Positions 36,423 through 46,211 are shown, counted from the stretch's first letter. The stretch is 64,000 nucleotides of DNA from Peribacillus glennii (GCF_003429105.1 NZ_QVTD01000012.1:1-64000), one strand, 5' to 3'. Notes: generated from the sequence alone by a model not told the origin. Made by a program: numbers and translations.

Positions 36423-37067
36423 TTAAAATCCCAGTAGTTTACGAAAATAGCTGGAATAGGATTGGCTTACAGGTACGCTGTGCCCATTATCCATCGATAA
36501 TAAAAACGTGGAATGTGTATCAGGAAGAATTTCCTTGATATGATTCACATTCACGATAAATGAGCGATGGCATCGGATAAAATAATCCTTTGGCAGCATG
36601 AATTCAAATTCCTGGAGCGAATTTTTATGGATGCCTGAGGAGCCTTCGGTGTGAACAAAAGTCTTTTTATCTTTTGACTCTATGAAGGTTACCCGCGAAA
36701 AAGGAATCGGAATCCATCCATCATTGGTCTTTATCGTAACAACCGATTTTCCATCTGTTAAGGCAGGCAAGATAGCCGTTACGCAACCCTCCAGCTTTCC
36801 TTCGTTCAGAAATGGCATAGCCATGCCGTGATATGGAACCCCAAACACGTCCCGGTTAATAAATTCAGAGACTTTTTGATTGGTCATTAATGCTTTATAA
36901 GTGATGGTCCCTTCCTTAACAGGATCCCCCGGCCGAATTTTGAGATCAATCCGTTTACTTGGCCGGTAATAAATATATTCCTTGGTATTCGATACAGCAA
37001 TGGATATTTCATCTGAAAACAATTCGCCAATCACGTCTAAAAGCGAAACAACCGTTATACTTTCCAT
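36423..37067 (-). CDS. LytTR-type transcriptional regulator
   Basis: The ATG at 37067 follows GGAAGGTG and gives 214 residues. The N-terminal half (about 1-110) is a PAS-like sensing domain rather than a receiver: there is no phosphoacceptor Asp pattern, and the segment includes YIYYRPSKRIDLKIRPGDP. The C-terminal half is a LytTR DNA-binding domain, with IPFSRVTFIESKDKKTFVHT, FIRCHRSFIVNVNHI and VPVSQSYSSYFRKLLG. It lies directly upstream of the CoA-transferase gene and is its likely regulator. Such regulators bind tandem 9-bp sites, which I could not pick out. Confidence 0.85.
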   Translation of the reverse strand: MESITVVSLLDVIGELFSDEISIAVSNTKEYIYYRPSKRIDLKIRPGDPVKEGTITYKALMTNQKVSEFINRDVFGVPYHGMAMPFLNEGKLEGCVTAILPALTDGKSVVTIKTNDGWIPIPFSRVTFIESKDKKTFVHTEGSSGIHKNSLQEFEFMLPKDYFIRCHRSFIVNVNHIKEILPDTHSTFLLSMDNGHSVPVSQSYSSYFRKLLGF

Positions 37068-37635
37068 CTTCAGCACCTTCCATGATGTAAAAGTCTTCAA
37101 AGCTAGTATTATTTTACATCCTTTTTGTCACAGTTTCTATGTCTTGTGGATGTCTTAAGGCTTGAAGCAAGGTAAAAACAATAAGCGAATTGGCGAATTC
37201 CAAAATATCTGAGAGAGAATCCAAACTGCACGAATATTATGGCATAAAAACAATTGCTGCATGCTTCCAACAAAACTATGAGGATATATTTTTTCATAAC
37301 CTGCTACTTTGTTCAGGTGAAAAGATCTATTAAAGATGAAGCTGAAACATTCATTTTCAGTGTAAAAATAAAATGAAACGTCCTAAGGGCACGATGATGG
37401 TTATTGGGATCTGGATGAGCTGCACAAGCGAGCAGAATCAGCTATACAGGGGGGCATATTGAGCAAAGGAATACCATAGATTACTATAGAGATTTCTGCA
37501 AGAAAAAAGAACTATTGTCGAAAACCGTTACGAATCGATTGAAAAAAAGTTTGACCAATAGCTATGATTACTCTGGAATCAAAGAATCACCATTACTTTT
37601 GAAGATAACCTTATTACAAAAATGGGGTATGTAAA
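37068..37635. other. Intergenic region, no supported gene
   Basis: About 570 bases. A 62-codon minus frame (37109-37297) starts MKKYILIVLLEACSN but has no proper ribosome binding site. A short plus-strand frame near 37392-37480 looks gene-like but is cut by stops. Confidence 0.4.
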
Positions 37636-38301
37636 TTATCGCCACTCCACGATGCCATTTATATCCGGATAAACACGGTCAGGTTCTAGGCTCAGTTCTT
37701 CCATTGGAAGATTGTTTCGGTTGATCCATGCCGTCTTAAAGCCAAAGTTTTTTGCTCCTGCTATATCCCAGCCATTGGAAGACAGAAACAACACTTCTTC
37801 CCTTTCCAGACCCAGGATATGCAATGCATAACCATAAGAAGCAGGTGTTGGCTTATATTGTTTAACGTCATCCACACTAATCATTTCATCGAACAGGGAG
37901 GATAAGCCCGAATTGTGAATAAGCGTTTCTAACATGTCGCGGGACCCATTTGAAAAAACGGCAAGTTTTTTATGCCGCAGTTGTGTTAACACATTTTCCA
38001 CTTCTGGATAATAGGATAGGTTTTTATACGCCGCCATTAGCGATTGTTCATTTTCTTTGCTATATTCAAGCTTAAATGTATTCAGCGCATATTTTAAAGA
38101 GTCCCTGGTTATGTTGATAAACGTATCATATCTGCCCATCATTTGACGTAAAAAAGCGTATTCCAGCTGCTTTTGCCTCCATAAAAAACTGATTTCTTCA
38201 CCTTTGCCAGGATAAAGTTCATCACATTTTTCTTTTACGGAGTGTACATCAAATAACGTCCCATACACATCGAACATAAATGCTTTAACACTAGAATTCA
38301 T
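37636..38301 (-). CDS. Haloacid dehalogenase type II-like hydrolase
   Basis: This 221-residue HAD-superfamily protein has AAAGGAGG ahead of its ATG. Motif I is FMFDVYGTLFD with the nucleophile Asp near residue 9, motif II is VFSNGSRDM, motif III is the Lys in KQYKPTPASYG, and motif IV is FLSSNGWDIAGAKNFG. This full set matches (S)-2-haloacid dehalogenases, although many such proteins are general phosphatases or of unknown substrate. It stands upstream of a thioredoxin-like gene in the opposite direction of reading order (the thioredoxin is upstream on the minus strand). Confidence 0.85.
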   Translation of the reverse strand: MNSSVKAFMFDVYGTLFDVHSVKEKCDELYPGKGEEISFLWRQKQLEYAFLRQMMGRYDTFINITRDSLKYALNTFKLEYSKENEQSLMAAYKNLSYYPEVENVLTQLRHKKLAVFSNGSRDMLETLIHNSGLSSLFDEMISVDDVKQYKPTPASYGYALHILGLEREEVLFLSSNGWDIAGAKNFGFKTAWINRNNLPMEELSLEPDRVYPDINGIVEWR

Positions 38302-38417
38302 GTTATATTACCTCCTTTTGCTGTGCTGCAGTAAGGATTTAAGATATTTGCCGCACCCCGGAAACATGGAAGCTAAAGGGAAGCTTACCACCCGTAAGCA
38401 GTAAGCTCTTGAAAAGT

Positions 38418-38741
38418 TTAAGAAAAATATTTTGAAAGGAACTCTGATACCTGTTCTGGAGTTTTTGCGTTTGCACTATGCAAATGACCCAGCTTTTCTC
38501 CGCCTTTAAACACCAGCAAACTTGGTATTCCCATAACATCATAAGATTCAGCGATGTCAGGAAAAGCATCCTTATTTATTTCGAAGAGAGGAATTTCTGT
38601 AAAACCACTCTCTAAAACGGACGGCAAGAAAGCATCCATTCTTTTACAATCCGGACACCAACCTGCAAAAAACTTGACTACCACAGGACGTTCGTCCTTG
38701 ATTGTTTCGTTAAACTGTTGTTCTGATTCGATTACGATCAT
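38418..38741 (-). CDS. Thioredoxin-like protein (YdbP type)
   Basis: GGAGG lies 8 bases ahead of the ATG at 38741, giving 107 residues. The redox motif is FFAGWCPDCKRMDAFLP, with WCPDC rather than the WCGPC of housekeeping thioredoxin. The cis-proline is in MGIPSLLVFKGG. Length and motif resemble B. subtilis YdbP. It would be a cytosolic disulfide reductase or a thiol carrier. The downstream HAD gene is 116 bases away, so co-transcription is possible. Confidence 0.85.
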   Translation of the reverse strand: MIVIESEQQFNETIKDERPVVVKFFAGWCPDCKRMDAFLPSVLESGFTEIPLFEINKDAFPDIAESYDVMGIPSLLVFKGGEKLGHLHSANAKTPEQVSEFLSKYFS

Positions 38742-38841
38742 TATTTTAACCTCCGTCACTATAGATAAAGAACAGAAAAAAAGTTTTGTCCTTATAATAG
38801 ATTTTAATTTTTTTTTTTATATTGTACAATTTTTTGAAGTT

Positions 38842-38963
38842 CTGTGATGCTGTTTTTCCGAACTTGATGCCATTTTCTGGATTGAACTGGTAATGTTATG
38901 GCTGGCATAGGCAGATTCTTGTGTGCCGGTTTTAATTTGTTCAGTACTTTGGATGACTTTGCT
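38842..38963 (-). pseudogene. Fragment of a methyl-accepting chemotaxis protein
   Basis: One minus frame reads KVIQSTEQIKTGTQESAYAS followed by NITSSIQKMASSSEKQ, the conserved adaptation/signalling helix of chemoreceptors. It has no start, no other domains and is broken by frameshifts on both sides. A second chemoreceptor fragment lies at 46574. Confidence 0.65.
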
Positions 38964-39067
38964 TGACGGTGTCGCGTTTATTTTTCATCATCTCATTAAT
39001 AAGCGACTTCTGTGTTGTGTTTTCTTTTTAAAGTAATGCTGTTTCCCTTTGTTTTACATATATTTGG

Positions 39068-39362
39068 ATGATTGTTACGGCACTTGTGAATAGTAAGAAT
39101 GGTGCGTTGTATAAGCAACAAGGAGAATTTGAAATTGCTCGTCCCACATATGATGTCAAAAGGGACAAACATAGATTTTGTCATCGGTGGAGCGGGAACA
39201 AAATGCCTTCCGGAACCTTTGCAAAAGTATACGTTAAATGGAGATTTGGAAGATGGGAATAAATGGTTGGGATATCAAATGGCCGTTCAAACTATGACTA
39301 TTTTGTCATATGCAAGGGTGTTAGAACAGATGGAAGTCAAAACGAAAGTTGCTCCTCCTTAA
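39068..39362 (+). pseudogene. Frameshifted open region of unknown family
   Basis: Two overlapping plus frames read as one protein: MIVTALVNSKNGALYKQQGE then EFEIARPTYDV, switching frame near 39155 to GTNIDFVIGGAGTKCLPEPL and WLGYQMAVQTMTILSYARVL. A hairpin (GCTCCTCCTTAAGGAGGGC followed by TTTT) comes right at the end, as expected for a former gene. No ribosome binding site is found. I do not recognise the family. Confidence 0.4.
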
Positions 39363-39574
39363 GGAGGGCTTTTGTCATCGTAAAACCCTGACGACTGATG
39401 CAGCTGTTACAATAATGTGCATGTTGATTAATTTCATAATCCTTTATTTTTTCCTCCACCATGCCCTCATAAAACTAAATGGTTAAAAAAGACCGAAATC
39501 ACCATTCTGGTGTTTTTTAATGAACAACTCGGGGAATAAGAGAACAAACACAAAAGGATGGGGGAATTTTGATT

Positions 39575-39652
39575 ATGATGAAAATACTTATTATTGTCGC
39601 AGTGGTAGCAATTGCCTATGTGATATTCAAAAACTTTGTTAAACGCAGATAG
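39575..39652 (+). CDS. 25-residue single-span membrane peptide
   Basis: ATGATG follows GGGGGAATTTTGATT; a TTG at 39569 could also start. The product is one hydrophobic helix with a basic end: KILIIVAVVAIAYVIF then KNFVKRR. This matches the shape of small membrane peptides common in Bacilli. A strong hairpin lies about 110 bases downstream. Existence is plausible rather than certain. Confidence 0.45.
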   Translation: MMKILIIVAVVAIAYVIFKNFVKRR

Positions 39653-39761
39653 AAAAAAGGGATCTTCAGCGAACTTGTTGAATTTTACATAGTGAAATAC
39701 ATAACTTGCTGGGCATCCTTACAAAATAACACACAAAACTCTCACTTCGGTTGCAGCGATA

Positions 39762-39810
39762 AAAAAGGCTGTTTCATAAGTTGATTTCCCGACTATGAAA
39801 CAGCCTTTTT
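39762..39810. terminator. Strong 17-bp terminator hairpin
   Basis: AAAAAGGCTGTTTCATA pairs exactly with TATGAAACAGCCTTTTT around a 15-base loop. It lies between the small peptide gene (+) and selO (-) and can serve both directions. Confidence 0.8.
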
Positions 39811-39983
39811 ATGCTTGATACAGTAACATTTCCAAATTTCAATTACGAAGCCATTTCCCTTTCAGGACAACCTTTTCCCCTACTATTCCTCATGTAATCT
39901 TGGACAAACTCCATATGCCCGCATCCCAATATTCAGCGTCAAATTGGTTGTGAAACACAGATGGAATGATCCCTTGCCTATAT

Positions 39984-41444
39984 TCAAGTACCACAATAGG
40001 TTCGGTAAGGAAGAGTTGATGGTGCAGGCAGCGTGGTGTATTCAGCCTGTTCGGGAGCATGCGCGTAGGGTCTTGAAAGAACATCAAGAAGCTTCTCCAT
40101 CACGCTGTAGTTTCCTTCTGTCACTGCCGCTTCCAATGCTGCTTCTACCCGGTGGTTCCGGGGGATTACCGCAGGATTGCTGTTCCGCATTAACTCCTGT
40201 GAGGATTCTTTTGTTTCCTCCTGTCTGCCAAGTCTCTCCTGCCACTGATCATGCCACTTTGCAAATTCTGGGCTGCCGAACAGTTCCGTACCCTCTGTTT
40301 TGCCAAAGGTCAATGAGCGAAAGGTATTGGTAAAGTCTGCACGATGCTTTTTCATCAAATCCAAGAGGTCTTTAATGAGGGATTCATCCTGTGTCTCTTC
40401 ATTAAACAATCCCAGTTTAGCTCTCATTCCCCCAAGCCAATTTTGTTGATACAGCTTTGGATATTCAGAAATCGCCCCCTGGGCCATTTCGACAGCCTGT
40501 TCCTGTTTTTCATGAATGAGCGGCAACAAGCTTTCTGCAAATCGAGCGAGGTTCCACCCGCCAATACCCGGCTGGTTACCATAGGCATACCGTCCTTGGG
40601 TATCAATGGAACTGAATACCGTAGCTGGATCATATGTATCCATGAAAGCACAAGGACCGTAGTCGATGGTTTCTCCGCTAATGGTCATGTTGTCGGTGTT
40701 CATGACCCCGTGGATAAAGCCAACCAGCTGCCATTTGGCAATCAGTGCTGCCTGACGTTTAATTACTTCCTTAAGCAATGAAAGATAGCGGTTTTCATCC
40801 GCCTCAATATGTGGATAATGGCGCTTTATTGCATAATCAGCCAGGTCTTTAAGTTCCTCCACTGCCTCCCGTGCAGCCGCGTATTGAAATGTGCCGACAC
40901 GCAGATGACTGGAAGCCACTCGGGTCAGGATAGCACCAGGCAGATGTGTTTCCCGGATTACTGCCTCACCGGTAGTCACGACCGCCAGGCTGCGGGTCGT
41001 AGGGATGCCCAGCGCATGCATGGCTTCACTGATGATATATTCGCGAAGCATCGGCCCAAGTGCTGCGCGGCCATCCCCCCCGCGCGAGTATGGCGTCCGC
41101 CCTGGACCCTTGAGCTGAATATCAAACCGTTCACCTTCGGGAGTAATCTGTTCCCCGAGTAACACTGCCCGGCCATCGCCCAACATAGTAAAATTCCCGA
41201 ATTGATGGCCCGCATAAGCCTGGGCAAGCGGGGAAGCGCCTTCAGGAACCTTGTTGCCGGCAAAGAACGCTTGTCCCTCTTCACCTTGCAAAGCCTCAAC
41301 ATCCAACCCCAATGCTGCCGCCAGCGGTTCATTCAGAATGGCCAGCTTCGGAAATTCTACAGGCTCCGGAGTATGGCTGGTATAAAACGCCTTGGGCAGA
41401 CGGGCATAACTGTTATCTAAGTTCCATCCTATTTTGTTTGTCAT
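39984..41444 (-). CDS. selO: SelO/YdiU-family protein adenylyltransferase (AMPylase)
   Basis: The ATG at 41444 follows AAGGGGATACG and gives 486 residues, the normal family length; 26 further upstream codons are not needed. The pseudokinase core is clear: [11 protein letters not shown], then [44 protein letters not shown] and AFMD, which hold the inverted ATP-binding and metal ligands. The protein ends PYRTYCGT, close to the conserved FCGT terminus. SelO transfers AMP to Ser/Thr/Tyr of target proteins and is linked to redox stress. In this Gram-positive protein the penultimate selenocysteine of animal forms is Cys. Confidence 0.93.
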   Translation of the reverse strand: MTNKIGWNLDNSYARLPKAFYTSHTPEPVEFPKLAILNEPLAAALGLDVEALQGEEGQAFFAGNKVPEGASPLAQAYAGHQFGNFTMLGDGRAVLLGEQITPEGERFDIQLKGPGRTPYSRGGDGRAALGPMLREYIISEAMHALGIPTTRSLAVVTTGEAVIRETHLPGAILTRVASSHLRVGTFQYAAAREAVEELKDLADYAIKRHYPHIEADENRYLSLLKEVIKRQAALIAKWQLVGFIHGVMNTDNMTISGETIDYGPCAFMDTYDPATVFSSIDTQGRYAYGNQPGIGGWNLARFAESLLPLIHEKQEQAVEMAQGAISEYPKLYQQNWLGGMRAKLGLFNEETQDESLIKDLLDLMKKHRADFTNTFRSLTFGKTEGTELFGSPEFAKWHDQWQERLGRQEETKESSQELMRNSNPAVIPRNHRVEAALEAAVTEGNYSVMEKLLDVLSRPYAHAPEQAEYTTLPAPSTLPYRTYCGT

Positions 41445-41756
41445 CGTATCCCCTTTTCCTGTTTTGTCATTCTTTCCTAAAGTTACTTTCACATAAAGTA
41501 AAATGATAGCATTCTTTATCACTTGGCTTTATATCCGCACATGGCAGCTCTTAATTACGTCTGCTTCCATACATTTATTATACCCTTTCTACAAAAAGTT
41601 GACGCCCTTTAATGCTCTTTAGGTATATACGAAAGCCGGGACGTCAGAGAGTAAATCATCGGATATCCTTAACTTACATAATCGCTTTTGGCACTCCATA
41701 GTTTTATAAGTACAATCAACCCCGTTCTTTAACTGGCCAAAACTACATATCCGCCA

Positions 41757-42359
41757 TTAAAGTTCACCGCTGGATTTTTTCCTTCTTCTTTCTGACAGCT
41801 CTTCCTCGACCATAAGGTACATGCTTTCCACACCGGTGCTTGTCGCTTCAAAATCGTATGCATCCTCTATATGAATCCCGATGCTCTCCGCTTCTTTTGC
41901 AGCATCAATATTTGCCCCGATGAAAATAAATTCCCAGCTGTATTTCTCTTGCTGGTGATTGATAAGCTCTTTCACCGTATCATAGTTGAATTCACGGCTT
42001 GCATTTTCCATACCATCGGTTGTAATAACAAAGATAACCTTGCCTGGCCTTTGTTCCTCACTCATTTCCGATAATCTATGCCCGACATCCAATATGGTCT
42101 TTCCCACTGCATCCAGCAGTGCCGTACACCCCCTCACATAATATTCCTTGTCCGTGAGCCTGGCATTGTTTGCATCAATTCCATTCCATAATATTTCATA
42201 CTTGTCATCAAAAAGAACGGCTGTAAGAATTGTTTCCCCTTCCCGTTTGCATTGCTTTTCAAGCAAAGCGTTAAAGCCGCCGATGGTATCACTCTCAAGC
42301 CCCGCCATAGACCCGCTCCTATCAAGCAGGAAAATAATTTCTGTTACATCGCTAACCAT
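41757..42359 (-). CDS. VWA-domain protein
   Basis: This 200-residue protein is a single von Willebrand factor A domain. The MIDAS metal site is visible as FLLDRSGSMAG (DxSxS), the Thr in YYVRGCTALLDAVG and the Asp in ITTDGMENAS. No membrane anchor or signal is present, so it is cytosolic. It is divergent from a helix-turn-helix-like gene (97-base spacer). VWA proteins in bacteria usually scaffold partner proteins in a metal-dependent way; the neighbour is the obvious candidate. Confidence 0.85.
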   Translation of the reverse strand: MVSDVTEIIFLLDRSGSMAGLESDTIGGFNALLEKQCKREGETILTAVLFDDKYEILWNGIDANNARLTDKEYYVRGCTALLDAVGKTILDVGHRLSEMSEEQRPGKVIFVITTDGMENASREFNYDTVKELINHQQEKYSWEFIFIGANIDAAKEAESIGIHIEDAYDFEATSTGVESMYLMVEEELSERRRKKSSGEL

Positions 42360-42456
42360 AATAAGTCATCCTCTCTGTTTTTTGATGATATAATATTAGC
42401 TGAGTTTTTCCATATTGTGGTCGCCTGGTAAGCGACATTTTGAGGAGGCTGGCCAA

Positions 42457-42963
42457 ATGCTAGATAACAGGATACTGATCCAAATGAAGGAGTATGTCGA
42501 AAGTCACTTAATCATCGTGACTGAGGATATATTGGATATTTATCTGGAATCCAATGATGTAAAGCACAGTATCCTAGAGGAAATAGATGAAGATGAAATA
42601 GAAAATTTTATAAACACCAAGCGTAAACCAACCTTGAGTCAGGTTTTGTTTAGCTTTCTCGATAAAAAAGATGCAAGTGACTCAAAGATATACAAAAAAG
42701 CCGGAATGGACCGCAGGCATTTTTCCAAAATACGAACCGTTCCCAACTATCGCCCCGGGAAAAACACCACCATCGCTCTCGCTTTAGCACTCGAGCTGGA
42801 TCAAACGGAAACCGAGGAGCTTTTGGGTGCAGCTGGTTACACGTTATCAAACAGTGACACCTCTGATTTAGTCATTCAGTTCTGTCTGGAGAAGAAAATA
42901 TATGATATCGATCTTGTCAATCAAGCCCTTGACCATTTCAGCCTAAAGCCATTGATTCGATAG
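42457..42963 (+). CDS. Helix-turn-helix-like partner of the VWA protein
   Basis: GAGGAGG about 10 bases ahead of the ATG at 42457 gives 168 residues. The N-terminal 70 residues are acidic and helical. From about residue 75 there is an HTH-like region (KIYKKAGMDRRHFSKIR), then the conserved-looking segment RPGKNTTIALALALELDQTETEELLGAAGYTLS. I have seen this C-terminal pattern in proteins encoded beside VWA, macro-domain or phosphatase genes, but cannot give a family name. It may control the divergent VWA gene or act with its product. Confidence 0.65.
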   Translation: MLDNRILIQMKEYVESHLIIVTEDILDIYLESNDVKHSILEEIDEDEIENFINTKRKPTLSQVLFSFLDKKDASDSKIYKKAGMDRRHFSKIRTVPNYRPGKNTTIALALALELDQTETEELLGAAGYTLSNSDTSDLVIQFCLEKKIYDIDLVNQALDHFSLKPLIR

Positions 42964-42984
42964 CTGTTATAAATTAATTAATTT

Positions 42985-43020
42985 AACTGAGTGAAGAAAT
43001 ACTCCCACTCAGTTTTTTTA
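42985..43020 (+). terminator. Terminator of the HTH-like gene
   Basis: AACTGAGTG pairs with CACTCAGTT around a 12-base loop and is followed by TTTTTTA, 22 bases after the stop. Confidence 0.85.
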
Positions 43021-43137
43021 TCCAGCTTAACTCCTAAGTTCAAGAAAAGCGTAAACATAATTCAAAATCAGTTTTACATATTGCATTGCAAGCTTTTAAA
43101 ATATAACTGAAAAAGTTAACATTCCTCTAAGAAGCAT

Positions 43138-43209
43138 GAAAAATATGTACTAGCCGTAATCGGAAACGGCGGAGGGATTGGCCTTGCTGTTTTATTTCAG
43201 GTTTTGTGA
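43138..43209 (+). pseudogene. Short fragment resembling an SDR N-terminus
   Basis: A plus frame reads EKYVLAVIGNGGGIGLAVL, close to the Rossmann start of short-chain dehydrogenases (VxGGxxGIGxA), then stops. There is no start codon or ribosome binding site and no continuation. It is probably debris. Confidence 0.35.
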
Positions 43210-43721
43210 TAACACAAAAATTTACCCTGTGCCAACTATTTTTACATTGTTCAAAATTTTATTATTTTTATCTCAAAATTTAATAAAGGCAGTAATCACT
43301 AGGGAATCCCATAATTCTATTTGTCCCTGAATTTTTAACGTACAAATTACAAACCACTTTCCTGTTTCGGAGAGTGGTTTTTCTTTTTACCAAAAAATTT
43401 TATTCTATTTTCCCCATAGAGGGCTAAGACTGATGAAATTAATTGTAGTAACCGAGATTTGCATTCTGTTCAAGGATTGGCTTCCATCATTATTTCAATA
43501 AGGAATATTGTAGATTACGTACTTATTCGGAAAAAAACAAAAAATGCCCGGCAATTGTTTTCCCTAATTCAGCTGTTAGATAAGGGAGGGGTTAAAAAAG
43601 AAAAAAATCGTCATAAACGATCGCTTGGATGCAGTATTGCTTATGAATTTCACTAACATTTACCTGCCTTCACATGGCCTTCCAGTGAAGTGTGTAAAAG
43701 ATCAATTCCCCCATCTGCGGA

Positions 43722-43889
43722 TTGGACTTCCTTCCACCAGAGGAAGTAGGCTCCATTCAGGATTTGCTTTTGTTTTACAATTTAGACAATAAAATTCTTG
43801 TGGTTGAATTGAACAAGGAAGAATATGCTTCACGGCTTTTGTCCTATGGAGATAAAGTTGAAATCGTTCATTTTGTTGGAGGAGGATGA
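43722..43889 (+). pseudogene. thiS: 5'-truncated thiS (thiazole sulfur carrier)
   Basis: A frame from a TTG at 43722 gives 55 residues ending [10 protein letters not shown], the conserved C-terminus of ThiS whose glycine is thiocarboxylated. SIQDLLLFYNLDNKILVVEL matches the ThiS beta-grasp core. The first strand is missing, since ThiS is normally about 65 residues, and there is no ribosome binding site for the TTG. The upstream bases around 43590-43655 (LGCSIAYEF) look like a trace of thiO. It lies two bases ahead of a broken thiG. Confidence 0.65.
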
Positions 43890-43891
43890 AC

Positions 43892-44495
43892 ATGATAAAA
43901 ATAGCAAACAAACGTTTAACTCCAGGCTCTTGCTTGGAACAGGCAAATATCCATCATTTGAAATCCAGAAGAAAGCGGTTGAAGAATCAGGGGCTGCAAT
44001 CCTGACTTTCGCGGTAAGACGAATGAACATTTTTGAAGAATCCCAGCCGAATTTTCTTGAACAACTGGATCCCTCTAAATATAAATTACATCCTAATACC
44101 GCCGGAGCAAAAACAGCTGAAGAAGCGGTTAGAATCGCCAAGCTTGCTAAAGCATCAGGCTTAAGCGACATGAAATTAAGGTCGAGGTAATCGGCTGCGA
44201 TCAATCTCTTCTGCCTGATCCGGTCGAGACCTTGAAAGCGTCTGAAATGTTATTGGACGAAGGTATTACAGTATTGCCTTATACGTCTGATGATGTTGTC
44301 CTGGCAAAACGTCTGGAACAGCTTGGGGTACATGCGATTATGCCGGGTGCCTCGCCAATTGGTTCCGGAAAAGGAATAGTAAATCCCTTAAACCTAAAAC
44401 TGATCATTGAATAAAAGTCCGTCCCTGTATAGATGCCGGCATTGGTTCTCCAAAGGATGCGGCACACCGTCAGCTCCAAGTTCCATGGCATAAAC
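43892..44495 (+). pseudogene. thiG: Broken thiG (thiazole synthase)
   Basis: The protein reads in order across three frames: MIKIANKRF, then [20 protein letters not shown] and [20 protein letters not shown], then [20 protein letters not shown] and [20 protein letters not shown]. Frameshifts lie near 43917, 44172 and 44414. DAGIGSPKDAA follows, and then the next expected residues (YAMELGADGV) are encoded on the opposite strand at 44464-44493, which means a small inversion. The last 90 or so codons are gone. Thiazole synthase activity is not possible from this copy. Confidence 0.85.
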
Positions 44496-44651
44496 AACCA
44501 CCAAGCCACATCTCCAGCCAGCTGAACATGATAAACACCTGTTCGCAGAAAAGAGGAAAAAACAGGGCTGAACTTACATAGACCTGTAATTCAGCCTCAA
44601 TTCAATTATTCTTTGTTATGTTAGTATTTTCATCCCTAATTCCTATATAAA

Positions 44652-44707
44652 ATCCCCTCCAAGAAAAGTGTAATACCCTATTTCTTACACTGTCTTCTTA
44701 AGGGGAT
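44652..44707. terminator. Compound 56-base hairpin
   Basis: Three nested paired blocks are visible: ATCCCCT with AGGGGAT, AAGA with TCTT, and AGTGTAA with TTACACT, separated by small bulges. It lies 44 bases past the stop of the aldehyde dehydrogenase gene. It is longer and more bulged than the other terminators here. Confidence 0.5.
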
Positions 44708-44750
44708 CATATCATTATGAAACTAGCCTTTCTTGCAACGGTTACGTTAC

Positions 44751-46211
44751 TTAGAAAGGGAACTGGCGTGGTTGTTTTTGAGCAGAAACCCATTTGGTTA
44801 CTGTGAATTCCTCAACAATCCAAGGATGGCTAAATCGGCCAAGACCACTGGCTTTGTTGCCTCCGAATGCTACGTCAGCTTGTGCGTTTACTGTTTGATC
44901 GTTGATATGAGTCATGCCAGCATCGATTTGCAGGGCTAATTCATGGCCTTTTTCTAGATCAGCAGTAAAGATTGCGGAAGATAAGCCGTATTCAGTGTCA
45001 TTGGCAAATTCAATTGCCTGCTCGTCTGTTTCAGCAGGGATAATTTGAGCCACCGGGCCAAAAATCTCCGTTTGAGCAAGTGTAGAATCGTTTGGTACAT
45101 CAATGAATACGAATGGAGAAATCACATTTCCTTCGCGCTTGCCTTCAAGAGCCAGTTTTAACCCATCTTCTTTGGCTTGTTGAACAAACCCCAATACCTT
45201 TTCAGCTTGCCGCTCATTGATAATCGGGCCAATTACAGTAGAAGGATCCTTTGGATCTCCAACTTTTAGTGTCTTTGTCTTCGCAACAAACTTTTCCACG
45301 AACTCATCGTATTTGTGTTTGTGTACAATGATACGGTTTGTAATCATGCAAATTTGCCCATTGTGTACAAATTTACCGAAAATGGCAGCATCAACAGCTT
45401 GGTCAACATCCGCATCACTTAAGACTACCAGTGGGCCATTTCCGCCAAGTTCAAGAGCAACTCTCTTCAGATTTTCCCCGGCAATCTTGCCAATATGTCT
45501 GCCGACAGCAGTGGAACCAGTAAAACTGATCAAACGCGGAATTGGGTTATCAAGCATTCCATCTCCAATTTCATCTAAATCAGTCAGGATGGAATTGAAT
45601 ACGCCTTTAGGAAGACCGGCATATTCAAAAGCTTTTGCGATGATTTGGCCGCCAGTCAGACCTACCTGAATATCCGGCTTATGAACAACCGCGTTTCCTA
45701 AAGCAATAGCCGGAGCGATTGTTCTCATGCTTAAATTGGTAGGGAAATTAAAAGGTGTAATCGATGAAATGACACCTAACGGAAGACGGTGGATATAATT
45801 TTCCTTTCCGGGAATCTGGGCAGGAATAGTTCTCACTTCATCCAGTTCTCCAGCTGATTGGATTGCTGCCTCCAGTTCATCATATGTAATGGCTAATTCG
45901 ATATTGCCTTTTAAAATGGTAGAACCTGATTCACGAACGATCACTTTCACGATTTCATCGTGATTTTGTTTATAGTATTCCAGCACTTTTCTAAGAATTT
46001 CTCTTCTTTGTTCAGCTGTGGATTTAGCCCATTCTTTTTGAGCTTTTTCCGCAATTTTAAAAGTTTCTTTTAACTGTTCAGCGGTTGCTAATTTGACAGT
46101 TGTAATTACTGAGTTGTCATAAGGATCGGTTATATCATAAGTGCGTGAGCTTTCACCTTCCACCCACTCACCATTTATAAAGCTTTTATTCAACTCTTCA
46201 AATCTTGACAT
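44751..46211 (-). CDS. NAD(P)-dependent aldehyde dehydrogenase (YfmT/vanillin dehydrogenase-like)
   Basis: The ATG at 46211 behind GTGGGGTG gives 486 residues. Hallmarks are the cofactor region SFTGSTAVGRHIG, the general-base Glu in LELGGNGP and the nucleophile Cys in HNGQICMITNR. The long N-terminal segment and the C-terminal FGGNKASGLGRFSHPW match ALDH enzymes acting on aromatic aldehydes such as benzaldehyde or vanillin. No aromatic catabolism operon is adjacent, so the substrate is a guess. Confidence 0.9.
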   Translation of the reverse strand: MSRFEELNKSFINGEWVEGESSRTYDITDPYDNSVITTVKLATAEQLKETFKIAEKAQKEWAKSTAEQRREILRKVLEYYKQNHDEIVKVIVRESGSTILKGNIELAITYDELEAAIQSAGELDEVRTIPAQIPGKENYIHRLPLGVISSITPFNFPTNLSMRTIAPAIALGNAVVHKPDIQVGLTGGQIIAKAFEYAGLPKGVFNSILTDLDEIGDGMLDNPIPRLISFTGSTAVGRHIGKIAGENLKRVALELGGNGPLVVLSDADVDQAVDAAIFGKFVHNGQICMITNRIIVHKHKYDEFVEKFVAKTKTLKVGDPKDPSTVIGPIINERQAEKVLGFVQQAKEDGLKLALEGKREGNVISPFVFIDVPNDSTLAQTEIFGPVAQIIPAETDEQAIEFANDTEYGLSSAIFTADLEKGHELALQIDAGMTHINDQTVNAQADVAFGGNKASGLGRFSHPWIVEEFTVTKWVSAQKQPRQFPF

